Source: Roseburia_C sp031555935 (lineage in GTDB: Bacteria; Bacillota; Clostridia; Lachnospirales; Lachnospiraceae). Taken from it: a DNA stretch of 64,000 bases. The stretch spans positions 1 to 64,000 of the forward strand of contig JAVBTX010000020.1 of assembly GCA_031555935.1 (NCBI GenBank), given 5' to 3'. This document shows, piece by piece, positions 1-9,083 of this stretch. How positions within the stretch are numbered: the first letter of the stretch is position 1; each line of letters opens with the position of its first letter. A program made the translations under genes and the position numbers. The notes under the pieces are model-generated. The model had not been told where the DNA came from. It made no database searches and was given only the letters and a program-made list of their open reading frames with translations.

Positions 1-134
1 GACCAGAGGTTTGCCATCCGACTTCCTTCAGATTCCATCTCACGATGGACACCCTTGTCATTGGCTATGTGTTTCCTACCACTAAGGCACACTCGAGACT
101 TTCACTCGTAAGAGTTCGCCCATGCTGGGCGAAC
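1..134 (-). mobile_element. Group II intron (class C-like), 5' end of RNA domain I, cut by window edge
   Basis: Read on the minus strand from position 134, the sequence starts GTTCGCCCAGCATGGGCGAAC, a hairpin of the kind that opens bacterial group IIC introns. It continues with blocks such as GAGTGAAAGTCTCGA, CAAGGGTGTCC and ATGGAATCTGAAGGAAG. I recognise this order from domain I of the Oceanobacillus iheyensis/Bacillus halodurans class of IIC introns. The usual 5' end is GUGYG and here it is GUUCG. The catalytic domain V and any maturase ORF would lie beyond the left edge, so completeness cannot be judged. The intron begins exactly after the T-run of the terminator of the 1985-aa surface protein gene, which is the known target preference of IIC introns. 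Confidence 0.8.
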
Positions 135-178
135 AAAAAAAGAAACAGGCACAAAAATTCTGCGCCTGCTCCTTTTTA
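135..178 (-). terminator. Intrinsic terminator of the 1985-aa surface protein gene; intron target site
   Basis: On the minus strand an 8-bp stem (CAGGCGCA with TGTGCCTG) is followed by TTTCTTTTTTT. The stem can extend outwards because the upstream A-rich flank pairs with the T-run. It begins about 10 bases after the stop codon of the surface protein gene and ends at the first base of the group II intron. Confidence 0.85.
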
Positions 179-187
179 TTCATACTT

Positions 188-3100
188 TTATTTTGTAACC
201 TTAATATTTTTATATGTTTTAAATAGTTTCTTATAAGCTGCGACTTTAGCTGCCGGAACCTTAATGGTTGCTTTGACATTTTTTGCCGCATTATTACCAA
301 CTTTGCTCAATTGAGTTGATTTAATGGTGATTGTCTTCAGCTTTTTGTCACCGCTGAACACTTCTTTACCAAGGGTTTTTAGTCCCTTGCCAATCGTGAT
401 ACTAGTCAGGGCGGTACAGCCTGAGAATGCTGCGTCGCCAATGGTTAGGACTTTATCGCCAATTTTAATCGTTTTAACCTTGGTATTTTTATTTAGGGCT
501 TTGTTGCCAATTGCAGTTACATTTAAGGTGATGCCCTTAATCTTAACGGTGTTTCCGACGGTAACAGTGGTTGCTGATTTCTTTTTCGCCGCCGTTAATC
601 CGATAAAGGTGACCTCTTTTTTGCTGTTTGTAATTGAGGTTACTTTGTAATTCAAACCGGAAACTTCGTAGGTCTTACCTTTACTGATTGGATATGTAAC
701 CGTAATGGTAAAGTTCTTGGTGTAATCTGAGGAAGCTGTTTTTCCATTTCGAACTGTTGCTGTCACTACTGCTTTACCGGAACCGGTGAAGGTCAGCTTG
801 CCGTTTTTAAGCACAGCACCGGTGGTTCCTTTGTCTTTTACTTTCCATGTAATGGCTTTGTTGGTAGCATTCGAAGGAGCTGCGGTTCCGGACAATGTTA
901 AGGCCGTTCCAACAGTGCCTTTGGTTGGTGCGCCGGTGATGTTTGTTACTGCAACAAAGTTGTTCACCGCCCGAACGGTCAAGGTACCATTTACATAGGT
1001 TATGCTTGTTTTATAGTTGCCGCCATCCGGTACCACTGCACCGCTTGGTGTAATCGGATAGGTTCCGACTACGTTCAGATTGGCTGTGCAGCTCATAACT
1101 GGTGCTGTTTTCAATGTCTCACCGGATGCAAGACCTGCTACGGTATAAGTATAGGTCGGTGCTGCTGTTCCGGCATTGATTGTTTGATTGGCAGCCGTAA
1201 TTGTAAGCTGAGCCTGATTAATGGTAAAATCAATTTCCTGTGAGCCGGTGTAATTTGCATCACTCTCCGGCACTGATACGATTAGTTTATAGCTGCCGGC
1301 ATCCTTTGGTGCGGTGGCAAGGGTATCGCCATTCGCATCCTGCCATTCATAGGTATAGCCGCTTGGAACTACGTTTGACGTTCCGTCATTGAATATCGGC
1401 GTACCGGTGTAAGATACTGCATTGCCATTATAGGTTTTATTTGCAACACTCACGCCGCTGATGGTAACCGGTGTTTTGGCAGTCGCTTTGAAGGTCAAAG
1501 TTGCCTGGATGTCGTTGTAATTATTTGACTTAATTGTAACCGTGTAGACATCGTCTGCCGGAAGATTGCCTGCGTCAAGCTCCGTTTTACCTGTGTAGCT
1601 TAGACTTCCGTTTCCACTCACAGACAAAGCTGCGCTGACGACATTGGTTCCGCCCGTCTGGACTGTACAATTTGTAATTTCTGCCCCGCTTGGTACGGTT
1701 TCAAAGAAATCTGCCACTGTCAATGTGCCAGTCTGTTCGATTTCACCAGTTACTTTGATATTCACCGTCTTGGCTGGTGCGAGGTCGTAATTTGCTTTGC
1801 CAATCGCCAGCTCGGTTTCCGCTGATTCAATCTTGTTTGCACCGGTACCGGAAACTACCTTGAATTTATATGTTCCCGCATTTGTCACTGCGGTGCTGGT
1901 TAATGTAACTTGCGTTTTATCGCCGTTAAAGCTGGCGGTAACGCCCACTGGAGCTGTGCCGCTCCACGCAATGGCTGGAGCAAAGGCCGGAGTGGTAAAA
2001 TTCAAGTTTGTCACGGTATATGCAGCACTGCCGCTGGTGCCATAAGTCAATGTGCCGTTCTGACTGCCCACGGATATAATTGGACTTTGGACTATGTATG
2101 TCCAATGGGCGTATATTGTTGTGTTGCCTGTAAACACATTGTCCGCAGTAACTTCCGTTCCGCCCGTAGCTGCAGTAAACCAGCCGTCGAAAGTGTAACT
2201 GTCCCTTTTCGGTCGCGGCAGTGAGGAAATCTTGTGGTTCCCGTCTGTCTCTGAACTTGCCTGTGCAACCAAGCCGCCGTTTGCATCAAAGGTCACATTA
2301 TACAAAGTGTATCTGCCATCAGAGATTCGTACATATTGATTTGGAGCGTAGTACGAATATGAGCTGTTCCCATCCCCTCCTGGATGAACTGGAGCGGTAT
2401 TTGTCCAGCAGGTATATGATGTCGGCAGACTGAGTGCCTGATTAGGTATCACTGGCCAGTCATCAGCGATGGCAGTAAGCAGGCCGCCTTTCATATTGAA
2501 GGAACCAGCGTTATTATTCCAAGTAATGGCACGGTATGCTTGCGTATGAACATTAATAATTCCATCTTCAATAACTAAACTGCCATTTTCATATTTAATA
2601 CAATTACCGCTGCTTTTTATATTAAATACACCGTCACCTTTGATCGTCAGACTTGCACCTACATTAAGTCCCTCCCCTGCTTCAACAATATTTGTTCCTT
2701 TCAGCACGATAGTCATGTACTCTTGCGGAATTATTCCGGTGTCACCAGTATTAAGATAAAGGTTCTCAAGTACCAGGGTATGAGCTTCATATCCATCTCC
2801 AGCGTTCAAGTACCATTTCCATCCTTCCACGCTGTCAAGTATGTCAGTCTCATTTGGATTGGCTGTCACTATCTCACTGCCATTGTTATACTGTATTGTA
2901 CTGTCGCTCATATTCAGTGTCGCGGTACGTGTGTAAGCCCCCCACTCAGCATATGCTGTTGTATTCGCTAAAAACATCGTATCCGTAGTTATTTTATTAC
3001 CATCTGCCGTGAACCAGCCAAGGAAGTTTTGCCCTTCTCTTTCAGGTATCGGCAGTGTGGACAGTAAGCCGCTCTTGTTCGTTATCATACGTTCAGGGTT

Positions 3101-6100
3101 AATCGTACCGCCAGCCGCATCAAAGGTAATGACGAAAGGTGCACCAGCGACCTCCCACTGGGCATAAACTGTAGTATCATCAGTAAATACTGTATTCGTG
3201 GTAACTTCCATACCACCCTCGGCTTTCGTAAACCAGCCTTTAAAAATGGCAGGGTCTTTTGTCGGCGTCGGCAAGGTAGAAAGCTTACCGTTCGTGCCTA
3301 CATCCAGACTTCCCGTGCTAACGCTGCCGCCAGCCGCGTTAAAGAAGACTGTGTAAATGTTGTAATCGCAAGAAATCTTTACATACCGATAATCATCACT
3401 GTGCTCATATGTTTTACTGCCTGCACCGCCCGGATTGACCATATCGTTATTCGTCCAGCAGGTATATGTAGGCATATCAACCGGCATACCATATAAAGGA
3501 CTGGTGTTGTAACTCATTGCATCAAGCACGCCGCCTTTCATTTTGAAAACACCATCGTAGCTGTGAATAACTTTATATGTATTGCTAATCACATTAACCG
3601 TTGCGGATTTAAGCGTCACATCGTAATATGCGGAAATACAATAGTTGTCCATGTTTGATATATTAAGTATACCGCTTCCTCTGATATCAAGATAACCATC
3701 GGCGAAGATAGAAGATACCGCAGTGCCTTCCGATAAAATCGAATTGGTACCATTTATCACAATTGTCGAATCTCCAGGCAGATTTATGCCAAAAGACGCC
3801 CAAGCACTTATTCTCAAGTCCAGTCCATCAATTACCAATGTCTTTGGTCTGTATTCATCGGTACCGTTATAATACCATTTCCAGCCCTGATCACTGTCAA
3901 GTATGTCTTCATATACCCAACGCAGATTCAACTCCTCTGTACGTGATGCGACCTTTTCCCAATGGGCATATACCGTGGTACCTGCCATAAATTCTGTATT
4001 CTCAGTAATTTTCTGGCCGCCTTCCATTGCCGTATACCAGCCTTGAAAAGCATACCATTTTCTTTCGGCGCTCGGCAGTACCGATAATCTGCCGTCCTTC
4101 GCGGTCTGCTTGGTTGTGCTATTCACTGCACCGCCATTGCCGTTAAAGGTAATCGTAAATGGGGCACCCGCAATCTCCCACTGTGCATATATCGTAGTAT
4201 CACCGGTAAATGCCGTATTCGTGGTAACCTCCGTACCGCCTTTGGCTTTTGTAAACCAACCTTTAAAGGTAGCTGCTGCTCTTACATCCGGTGTTGGCAA
4301 TGCTGACAGCTTACCATTTTGACCGGTCTGTGCCGACTCCGTCGTAACCGTGCCGCCATTTGCATCGAAGGTAATTGTGCTTCCCCCGATTGAAGCAATT
4401 TCAACATGCTGCGCAGTTGCCGGCAATGCCGTAAAGTCGGTCTGCCAGTCACCTAAATCATCGATATTTCCACTTTTATATTTATAATCAGCCGAAACAA
4501 CCGGTATTTTATTAAACGCTTGCGTATGACCTTTAGCTGTCACTTCACCGCCCTGAAGCTCGATGAGCGCATCCGCACCATAGGCAATATCACTGGTTTG
4601 TTCACCGGTGCTAATCAGCTTACCGCTTTCCATTACTAATTTCGCTGTACCCGTGCCATAAACACCACTGCTGACTAAGCTCTTACCGCCTTTTGTTTCA
4701 AGCGTACCATCACCTGTGACGGTTACGGTCACACCATTTGCAATGCTAATTCCATAGGAGCTATTGCCACCCACCGTCGGTTCACTGCCATTAATCCGGT
4801 TATTGTCTCCAACCAGATTCAAGGTAGTGTTTCTGGTGAAATTCAATGCCACTCCGTTGGTGGTTGAATAATCAAAATTTTCCAGCGTCAAAACGCCTTC
4901 GCTGTCGGCACTCCAGCCACCGACATTGCTAATCTGATTTGTAAATGAAGCTTCTTTGTACATCTTGCCGTCGGCTGGATTGTAATACATCGAACGGTAT
5001 TCTGATTTAGTACAAGTGATTTTTGCATTTGTAACTTTTGCTGCGGTACCATATGTACGGAAATAAGAAGTATATGGTACCGTATAATTGGTGTCGGTTT
5101 CATCATAGACCGATCCGGTGTAATTCGCGCCATCATAACTTGTAATTTTTGCATTGTTCAGTTTCAGAGAATACTCGGCATCGCCTTTGTTTGCCTCAAT
5201 AATTCGAAGGGCATAGCCACTCGCCGTGGTGCTGCCTTTTCCGCCGTAACCACTGGCAATAATGGAACCACTCTTCATATCAATGGTACTGCTTTCGCTA
5301 AGCAGGATACCACAGTTAAATTTGAGCCATTCGCTATTTCCACCGGCTGGACATGCATGGGCATTTAAGGTGCCGCCATCCATCGTCAGCGTACCGGTTC
5401 CATCCATATATACACCACAGGAACGAGCGGTCCAAGCACCCATTAAGTTACCGGTTCCAACTGCGTCCCAGCCCAAGGCTTCAACGTCACCGTTTTTAAT
5501 CGTCAAATTACTGGCAACGCTGCCTTCTCTTCCGGCAAGCCAAATACCCATACTATAGCTTTGTCCGACATTACCGCCGCTAGCCTTTAAGCTTCCGCCC
5601 GGCATGTCAACTGTCAGGCTATATGTTTTGATACCGACAGAGCACGTAGTGCTATTTGTGTCAGCCGCAACTACTTCTAATCTACCTGAGCCCTTAATCG
5701 TCAATGCTCCTTCGCAGACAATACCATGGCTGTTTTCCTTGTAGTACATATCAGAAACCCGATTATACCCATTCACGACAATCGTCGAATCCGCTGGTAA
5801 TCTGATTGCAAATAACGGATCAGCCGTACAATCCGTATTTGGATCAAAATCCTCGGCATCTGGATTGGCCCGCTCGTAGTCTGCATGGAGTGCTTGGTTA
5901 ATACCATCCAGTACCAATGTCCTGGCACCATAACCAGCCTCCGCATTTCCATTTGGATACCAGGCCCAATGTTCCGTGGCTAATTTGTCCCACTCTCTCG
6001 CGTCCGCTCGAAAATCCATCGGATAATCAATGCGGGGTTCCCATTGCACCTTCTCATCTGCTGCCACCGGCATTGCTGGTATCAGGGTTAATACCATACA

Positions 6101-6145
6101 CAGTGCCAACATCATGGCTAGAAGTTTTTTTGCTTTTCTTTTCAT
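188..6145 (-). CDS. Giant secreted surface protein with InlB-type repeats, MBG/Ig-like domains and BspA-type C-terminus
   Basis: 1985 aa with a clear signal peptide (about residues 1-29, cleavage after an A-x-A-type site near PVAADE). Three beta-helix-like segments (about 60-560, 740-925, 1100-1280) each contain a G-W-x-W-Y motif followed by short G-rich strands such as LTIKGSG. Five Listeria-Bacteroides (Flg_new) repeats end in Y-A-x-W (about 590-656, 663-729, 932-998, 1003-1069, 1283-1348). MBG/Ig-like modules follow (about 1355-1725), then a Big_2-like domain (1728-1817) and a BspA-type leucine-rich repeat tail (about 1820-1985). There is no LPxTG motif, so attachment to the cell is unexplained. 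The start is supported by AAAGGAGGA upstream of the ATG. It is probably an adhesin or glycan-binding wall protein; ligand unknown. Its last 260 residues are homologous to the end of the 3172-aa protein in this window. Confidence 0.85.
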   Translation of the reverse strand: MKRKAKKLLAMMLALCMVLTLIPAMPVAADEKVQWEPRIDYPMDFRADAREWDKLATEHWAWYPNGNAEAGYGARTLVLDGINQALHADYERANPDAEDFDPNTDCTADPLFAIRLPADSTIVVNGYNRVSDMYYKENSHGIVCEGALTIKGSGRLEVVAADTNSTTCSVGIKTYSLTVDMPGGSLKASGGNVGQSYSMGIWLAGREGSVASNLTIKNGDVEALGWDAVGTGNLMGAWTARSCGVYMDGTGTLTMDGGTLNAHACPAGGNSEWLKFNCGILLSESSTIDMKSGSIIASGYGGKGSTTASGYALRIIEANKGDAEYSLKLNNAKITSYDGANYTGSVYDETDTNYTVPYTSYFRTYGTAAKVTNAKITCTKSEYRSMYYNPADGKMYKEASFTNQISNVGGWSADSEGVLTLENFDYSTTNGVALNFTRNTTLNLVGDNNRINGSEPTVGGNSSYGISIANGVTVTVTGDGTLETKGGKSLVSSGVYGTGTAKLVMESGKLISTGEQTSDIAYGADALIELQGGEVTAKGHTQAFNKIPVVSADYKYKSGNIDDLGDWQTDFTALPATAQHVEIASIGGSTITFDANGGTVTTESAQTGQNGKLSALPTPDVRAAATFKGWFTKAKGGTEVTTNTAFTGDTTIYAQWEIAGAPFTITFNGNGGAVNSTTKQTAKDGRLSVLPSAERKWYAFQGWYTAMEGGQKITENTEFMAGTTVYAHWEKVASRTEELNLRWVYEDILDSDQGWKWYYNGTDEYRPKTLVIDGLDLRISAWASFGINLPGDSTIVINGTNSILSEGTAVSSIFADGYLDIRGSGILNISNMDNYCISAYYDVTLKSATVNVISNTYKVIHSYDGVFKMKGGVLDAMSYNTSPLYGMPVDMPTYTCWTNNDMVNPGGAGSKTYEHSDDYRYVKISCDYNIYTVFFNAAGGSVSTGSLDVGTNGKLSTLPTPTKDPAIFKGWFTKAEGGMEVTTNTVFTDDTTVYAQWEVAGAPFVITFDAAGGTINPERMITNKSGLLSTLPIPEREGQNFLGWFTADGNKITTDTMFLANTTAYAEWGAYTRTATLNMSDSTIQYNNGSEIVTANPNETDILDSVEGWKWYLNAGDGYEAHTLVLENLYLNTGDTGIIPQEYMTIVLKGTNIVEAGEGLNVGASLTIKGDGVFNIKSSGNCIKYENGSLVIEDGIINVHTQAYRAITWNNNAGSFNMKGGLLTAIADDWPVIPNQALSLPTSYTCWTNTAPVHPGGDGNSSYSYYAPNQYVRISDGRYTLYNVTFDANGGLVAQASSETDGNHKISSLPRPKRDSYTFDGWFTAATGGTEVTADNVFTGNTTIYAHWTYIVQSPIISVGSQNGTLTYGTSGSAAYTVTNLNFTTPAFAPAIAWSGTAPVGVTASFNGDKTQVTLTSTAVTNAGTYKFKVVSGTGANKIESAETELAIGKANYDLAPAKTVNIKVTGEIEQTGTLTVADFFETVPSGAEITNCTVQTGGTNVVSAALSVSGNGSLSYTGKTELDAGNLPADDVYTVTIKSNNYNDIQATLTFKATAKTPVTISGVSVANKTYNGNAVSYTGTPIFNDGTSNVVPSGYTYEWQDANGDTLATAPKDAGSYKLIVSVPESDANYTGSQEIDFTINQAQLTITAANQTINAGTAAPTYTYTVAGLASGETLKTAPVMSCTANLNVVGTYPITPSGAVVPDGGNYKTSITYVNGTLTVRAVNNFVAVTNITGAPTKGTVGTALTLSGTAAPSNATNKAITWKVKDKGTTGAVLKNGKLTFTGSGKAVVTATVRNGKTASSDYTKNFTITVTYPISKGKTYEVSGLNYKVTSITNSKKEVTFIGLTAAKKKSATTVTVGNTVKIKGITLNVTAIGNKALNKNTKVKTIKIGDKVLTIGDAAFSGCTALTSITIGKGLKTLGKEVFSGDKKLKTITIKSTQLSKVGNNAAKNVKATIKVPAAKVAAYKKLFKTYKNIKVTK

Positions 6146-6216
6146 GTTCTGTCCTCCTTTGTTTGGTCAACTCCCCGATAACACCTATGTAGATTCCATG
6201 TTCTACACACACAGAT

Positions 6217-6250
6217 ATTATACAATTGCCCACACAAACAAAACACAAAC
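6217..6250 (-). promoter_or_regulatory. Promoter of the 1985-aa gene with two GTTTGTG heptamers
   Basis: Minus strand: -10 TATAAT at 6217-6222. GTTTGTG heptamers lie at 6233-6239 and 6244-6250, 11 bp apart, with 10 bp between the nearer one and the -10. There is no good -35 hexamer. The same arrangement is found upstream of the 510-aa VPKTG protein (20969-21002), so a shared activator is likely. Confidence 0.6.
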
Positions 6251-6259
6251 AGAACAAAG

Positions 6260-6305
6260 GACTGCTTGAAAGCTTGTGAAATATTCACAACACCTTCAAG
6301 CAGTC
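6260..6305 (-). terminator. Long hairpin after the SleB-like hydrolase gene
   Basis: Near-perfect inverted repeat: outer arms GACTGCTTGAA/TTCAAGCAGTC and inner arms TTGTGAA/TTCACAA. It lies 9 bases past the stop codon of the hydrolase gene on the minus strand. The following T-run is weak (CTTTGTT), so efficiency is uncertain. Confidence 0.65.
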
Positions 6306-6313
6306 TATTTTAT

Positions 6314-7477
6314 TTAATAAAACACATGATTCCCAATCACAATTCCATCAATCACCCCAGTATTCACCCTAAAATACAAGCATGATAAGGTCCGCACGCC
6401 GCCGAGCACTTCCTTCGCTGCCTGCACGCAGGTACTATTTGCCCCCTTACCCAGCACGGTTGCAAACCGTCCGCTGGCAACTGGCGAAAATTGTCCGCTT
6501 TGGTAGATAACACCGACGACTGTGTTTGGGAAATATGAGCTGGCTACGCGGTTCATCACGACACTGCCGACGGCTAATTTGCCCTCGTAGCTTTCGCCTT
6601 CGGCTTCACATTGAATCAGCGCCGCCAGCAATGCTTCGTCACCCGCTTGCGGTACAACTATCTTGTCTTTCAAATTCTCTTCGGCTTCTCTGGCTTTAAT
6701 TTCTGCCAGCCGCTTGGCATCCTCCTCGGCTTTTTGCTTCTCTAACTCTTTTTCGTACGCCTTCTGGTCCTCAATCTGCCTTTCATAATCGTCTATCTCT
6801 GCCTGCGTCTGGTTAATTTCTGCATCTGCGACACTGATTTTGTTCTGTTTTTCATGAATCAGCGTATTGACTTGTGCCTGCTTGTCCGTCATCTCGTCTT
6901 GTAAAGCCACTAGCTGCGTCTTCTCATCTTCTAAGGTTTCTTTTTCGGCTTGTAAGGTAACTACATTCCGCTGATAATCATCAAGCATCTGACGGTCATA
7001 CTTTTGAATCGCCAGTGCATACTCGGCCCGATTTAAAAAGTCGGTAAACGAACTGGAATCCAATAGCATCTCCAACACATTTTGTTGCCCATTTTCATAA
7101 GTGTAGCGGATGCGTTTCTTCATATTATTATACTGCAAATCACACTGCTGCTGCATCTTCTCTACTTCAATTTCTTTTTCGGCAATCGAGGTATTCTTTT
7201 CATCTACCTGAACTTGCAGTTCATCTAATGACGCACTAATATCTGCCAACTGATTGTCTAAATCAGAAAGGTCCTTACTTAAAGTCTTTTTATAATTATT
7301 TAGCTGGTCAAGCGCATTTTCTTTTTCGTCTTTTTCCTGCTCCAGATTATCAATCTGGGTTCCTGCATTTTTAATTTTATCATCTGTCGTCTCAGCGTGT
7401 GCGCTCATGGATATCCCCATTGCCAAACACAACAGTACCGACAATATACGTTTTTTGGAAATCATATCCTTTTTCAC
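6314..7477 (-). CDS. Secreted coiled-coil protein with SleB-type cell wall hydrolase domain
   Basis: 387 aa. A signal peptide (about 1-28, ending S-A-H-A) is followed by a long coiled coil of PcsB/CwlO type (about 30-265, rich in E, Q, K and L heptads) and a Hydrolase_2 (SleB/CwlJ) domain at about 279-387. The likely catalytic Glu is in the I-Q-C-E-A-E-G-E stretch (E291). SleB-type enzymes are lytic transglycosylases acting on spore cortex or vegetative peptidoglycan; the coiled coil resembles proteins that are activated at the division septum, so a vegetative role is possible. The chosen start is GTG at 7477; ATG at 7465 is the alternative but has almost no spacing to its SD. It is transcribed divergently from the HD-GYP-like gene through overlapping promoters. 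Confidence 0.85.
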   Translation of the reverse strand: MKKDMISKKRILSVLLCLAMGISMSAHAETTDDKIKNAGTQIDNLEQEKDEKENALDQLNNYKKTLSKDLSDLDNQLADISASLDELQVQVDEKNTSIAEKEIEVEKMQQQCDLQYNNMKKRIRYTYENGQQNVLEMLLDSSSFTDFLNRAEYALAIQKYDRQMLDDYQRNVVTLQAEKETLEDEKTQLVALQDEMTDKQAQVNTLIHEKQNKISVADAEINQTQAEIDDYERQIEDQKAYEKELEKQKAEEDAKRLAEIKAREAEENLKDKIVVPQAGDEALLAALIQCEAEGESYEGKLAVGSVVMNRVASSYFPNTVVGVIYQSGQFSPVASGRFATVLGKGANSTCVQAAKEVLGGVRTLSCLYFRVNTGVIDGIVIGNHVFY

Positions 7478-7518
7478 CTTATCCTTTTGGATATACTGTA
7501 AAATATCACTTTATCTGA

Positions 7519-7547
7519 ATTATACATGATTGTATTTCAGCTTTCAA
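7519..7547 (-). promoter_or_regulatory. Sigma-A promoter of the SleB-like gene
   Basis: Minus strand TTGAAA (7542-7547), 17-bp spacer, TATAAT (7519-7524). It overlaps face to face with the plus-strand promoter of the HD-GYP-like gene. Confidence 0.6.
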
Positions 7548-7558
7548 TATGCTATTAT
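7530..7558 (+). promoter_or_regulatory. Sigma-A promoter of the HD-GYP-like gene
   Basis: TTGTAT (7530-7535), 17-bp spacer, TATTAT (7553-7558). The spacer contains the -35 box of the opposing promoter, so the two probably compete for polymerase. Confidence 0.5.
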
Positions 7559-7592
7559 TTAATTAACATATGTAACGGCTTGGGGGTATTTT

Positions 7593-8804
7593 ATGAAATT
7601 TGTGAAGACGCGTGATTTAAAACCGGGAATGAGACTAGCGAAGCCTATTTATAATAAATTAGGCGTTCTTTTGTTTGAGCGAAATTCAAAATTGAATTCT
7701 CAAGGTATCGAAAATATCAAAAACTTTGACTTAATCGGTATTTATATCTTAGAGCCGGCTGAACCAGTTCCACCGCTTTCAGATGAAGATATCGCCTTTG
7801 AGCAGTTTCAGACGATTTCCATGTTTCAACTGCGAACCTGCATGGAACAGATTTTAAATGATGAAAAACCAACTGGGTTAAATGAACTGGTGCAGAAAAT
7901 CATTATGAATTATGGTTCTTTGGACCACAAATTGAATTTTACCCAGAACATCCGAAGTTCCGAGGATTATACTTATAAACACGCCATCAGTACCGCCATT
8001 CTTACCGCGATGTTGACCAACATTCTCAAGATTCCATATGAAGCTAAGGTTTCCTGTGTTACAGCAGCCCTGCTTTATGACATTGGTTACCTCTATGTAT
8101 CACCTGACATTATGGAAAAAGGACTGAATCTTACACCGGAAGAACAAAAACGCATCAACGAATGCCGAAAGGCCGGATTTGTGAAGCTGGCTCCAAAAGA
8201 GCGTGGTTTTCTGGACAAATCCACACTTAAAATGATTTCCCAGATTATTTATATTACAGACTCACTGATTCCAAATTCAACCGAAAAAATAGCCCTTTTA
8301 AGCGGCACTAAAATATTGAAGGTCGCAGACTCCTTTGACCGGCTGACCGCGATGAATCTGAATCAAGAACCAGTATCTGAAGTAGTCGCCATCAAATATT
8401 TGATTGAGCATGGCGAAACCTTTGACCTTGGCGTAGTAAGGGCACTTTCAACTTGTATCAACATTCTTCCGACTGGCTGCTGTATCGACTTATCTTCCAA
8501 TGAAAAGGCGATGGTTATAATGGAAAACAGTGTCAATTTCTTACAGCCGCTGATACTTAAGTTTTCCGATAATATGATTTATGACTTGAGTGACCCAAAA
8601 GTATTTAAGGAAATTCAGGTTCAGGATATTATGAAAACGATGGATAATCGGATTCTGATTGATGAAGAGACACTTAAGCAATTCTATGCGGATGACGGCA
8701 TAAAAAAAGCTACTGCAAAGTTTCATCGTAAGAAGGAAGAACTTGTTAAAAAAGGACGCTATGGCAATGGTGCCAAACCAGCACGAAAAATGAAATTAAA
8801 ATAA
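7593..8804 (+). CDS. HD-GYP-like protein with degenerate active site
   Basis: 403 aa, no signal peptide or membrane span. The N-terminus (about 1-55, with D-L-K-P-G-M-R-L) resembles the small domain that precedes HD-GYP domains. About 125-300 follows the HD-GYP fold: H130 is kept, but the hallmark HD pair is Y162-D163 in a L-L-Y-D-I-G context, and the later H-P-x-x-G region near 190 reads E-C-R-K-A-G. HD-GYP enzymes hydrolyse cyclic di-GMP using metal ions held by these histidines, so this copy is probably catalytically inactive and may act as a binding or scaffold protein. The C-terminal 30 residues are strongly basic. The start is preceded by a G-rich SD (TTGGGGGT). Confidence 0.75.
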   Translation: MKFVKTRDLKPGMRLAKPIYNKLGVLLFERNSKLNSQGIENIKNFDLIGIYILEPAEPVPPLSDEDIAFEQFQTISMFQLRTCMEQILNDEKPTGLNELVQKIIMNYGSLDHKLNFTQNIRSSEDYTYKHAISTAILTAMLTNILKIPYEAKVSCVTAALLYDIGYLYVSPDIMEKGLNLTPEEQKRINECRKAGFVKLAPKERGFLDKSTLKMISQIIYITDSLIPNSTEKIALLSGTKILKVADSFDRLTAMNLNQEPVSEVVAIKYLIEHGETFDLGVVRALSTCINILPTGCCIDLSSNEKAMVIMENSVNFLQPLILKFSDNMIYDLSDPKVFKEIQVQDIMKTMDNRILIDEETLKQFYADDGIKKATAKFHRKKEELVKKGRYGNGAKPARKMKLK

Positions 8805-8816
8805 ATACCATGATAA

Positions 8817-8861
8817 AATGGGAATCCTCCATACCATTAGATGATATGGAAGATTCCCATT
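8817..8861 (+). terminator. Hairpin after the HD-GYP-like gene
   Basis: Arms AATGGGAATC (8817-8826) and GATTCCCATT (8852-8861), with further pairing inside (TCCATA/TATGGA). The trailing sequence is TATTAGTAAT rather than a long T-run, so it is a moderate terminator. Confidence 0.6.
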
Positions 8862-8964
8862 ATTAGTAATGTAAGGATTGCTAAACAGCAGCCGCCGATA
8901 AACATATCTACTTGATGAACACCTGTAAGACACAAATTCTACAACAAAATATTCAAGTTACTTT

Positions 8965-8983
8965 ATCGACATATTTCGACAAA
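8965..8983 (-). promoter_or_regulatory. Two tandem Spo0A (0A) boxes upstream of the 252-aa secreted protein
   Basis: On the minus strand there is a perfect TTTGTCGAA (8975-8983) and a second TATGTCGAT (8965-8973), 10 bp apart. The known 0A-box consensus is TTTGTCRAA. A TAAAAT -10 lies at 9004-9009 without a good -35, so the proximal box sits about where an activator would contact polymerase. The same tandem arrangement recurs at 45718-45736. Confidence 0.65.
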
Positions 8984-9083
8984 TATTTGGTAGTTAAATC
9001 ATGTAAAATAAGAACAGTAAAGGTGGTGCATATCATTTAATATTACTTTATGCGATTATGCAAATATGAAGGGAGAAACTTAT

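Noticed and set aside
9066..9083. Upstream ATG for the 252-aa secreted protein
   Set aside because: The ribosome-binding site lies within this extension and the signal peptide starts properly at 9084.
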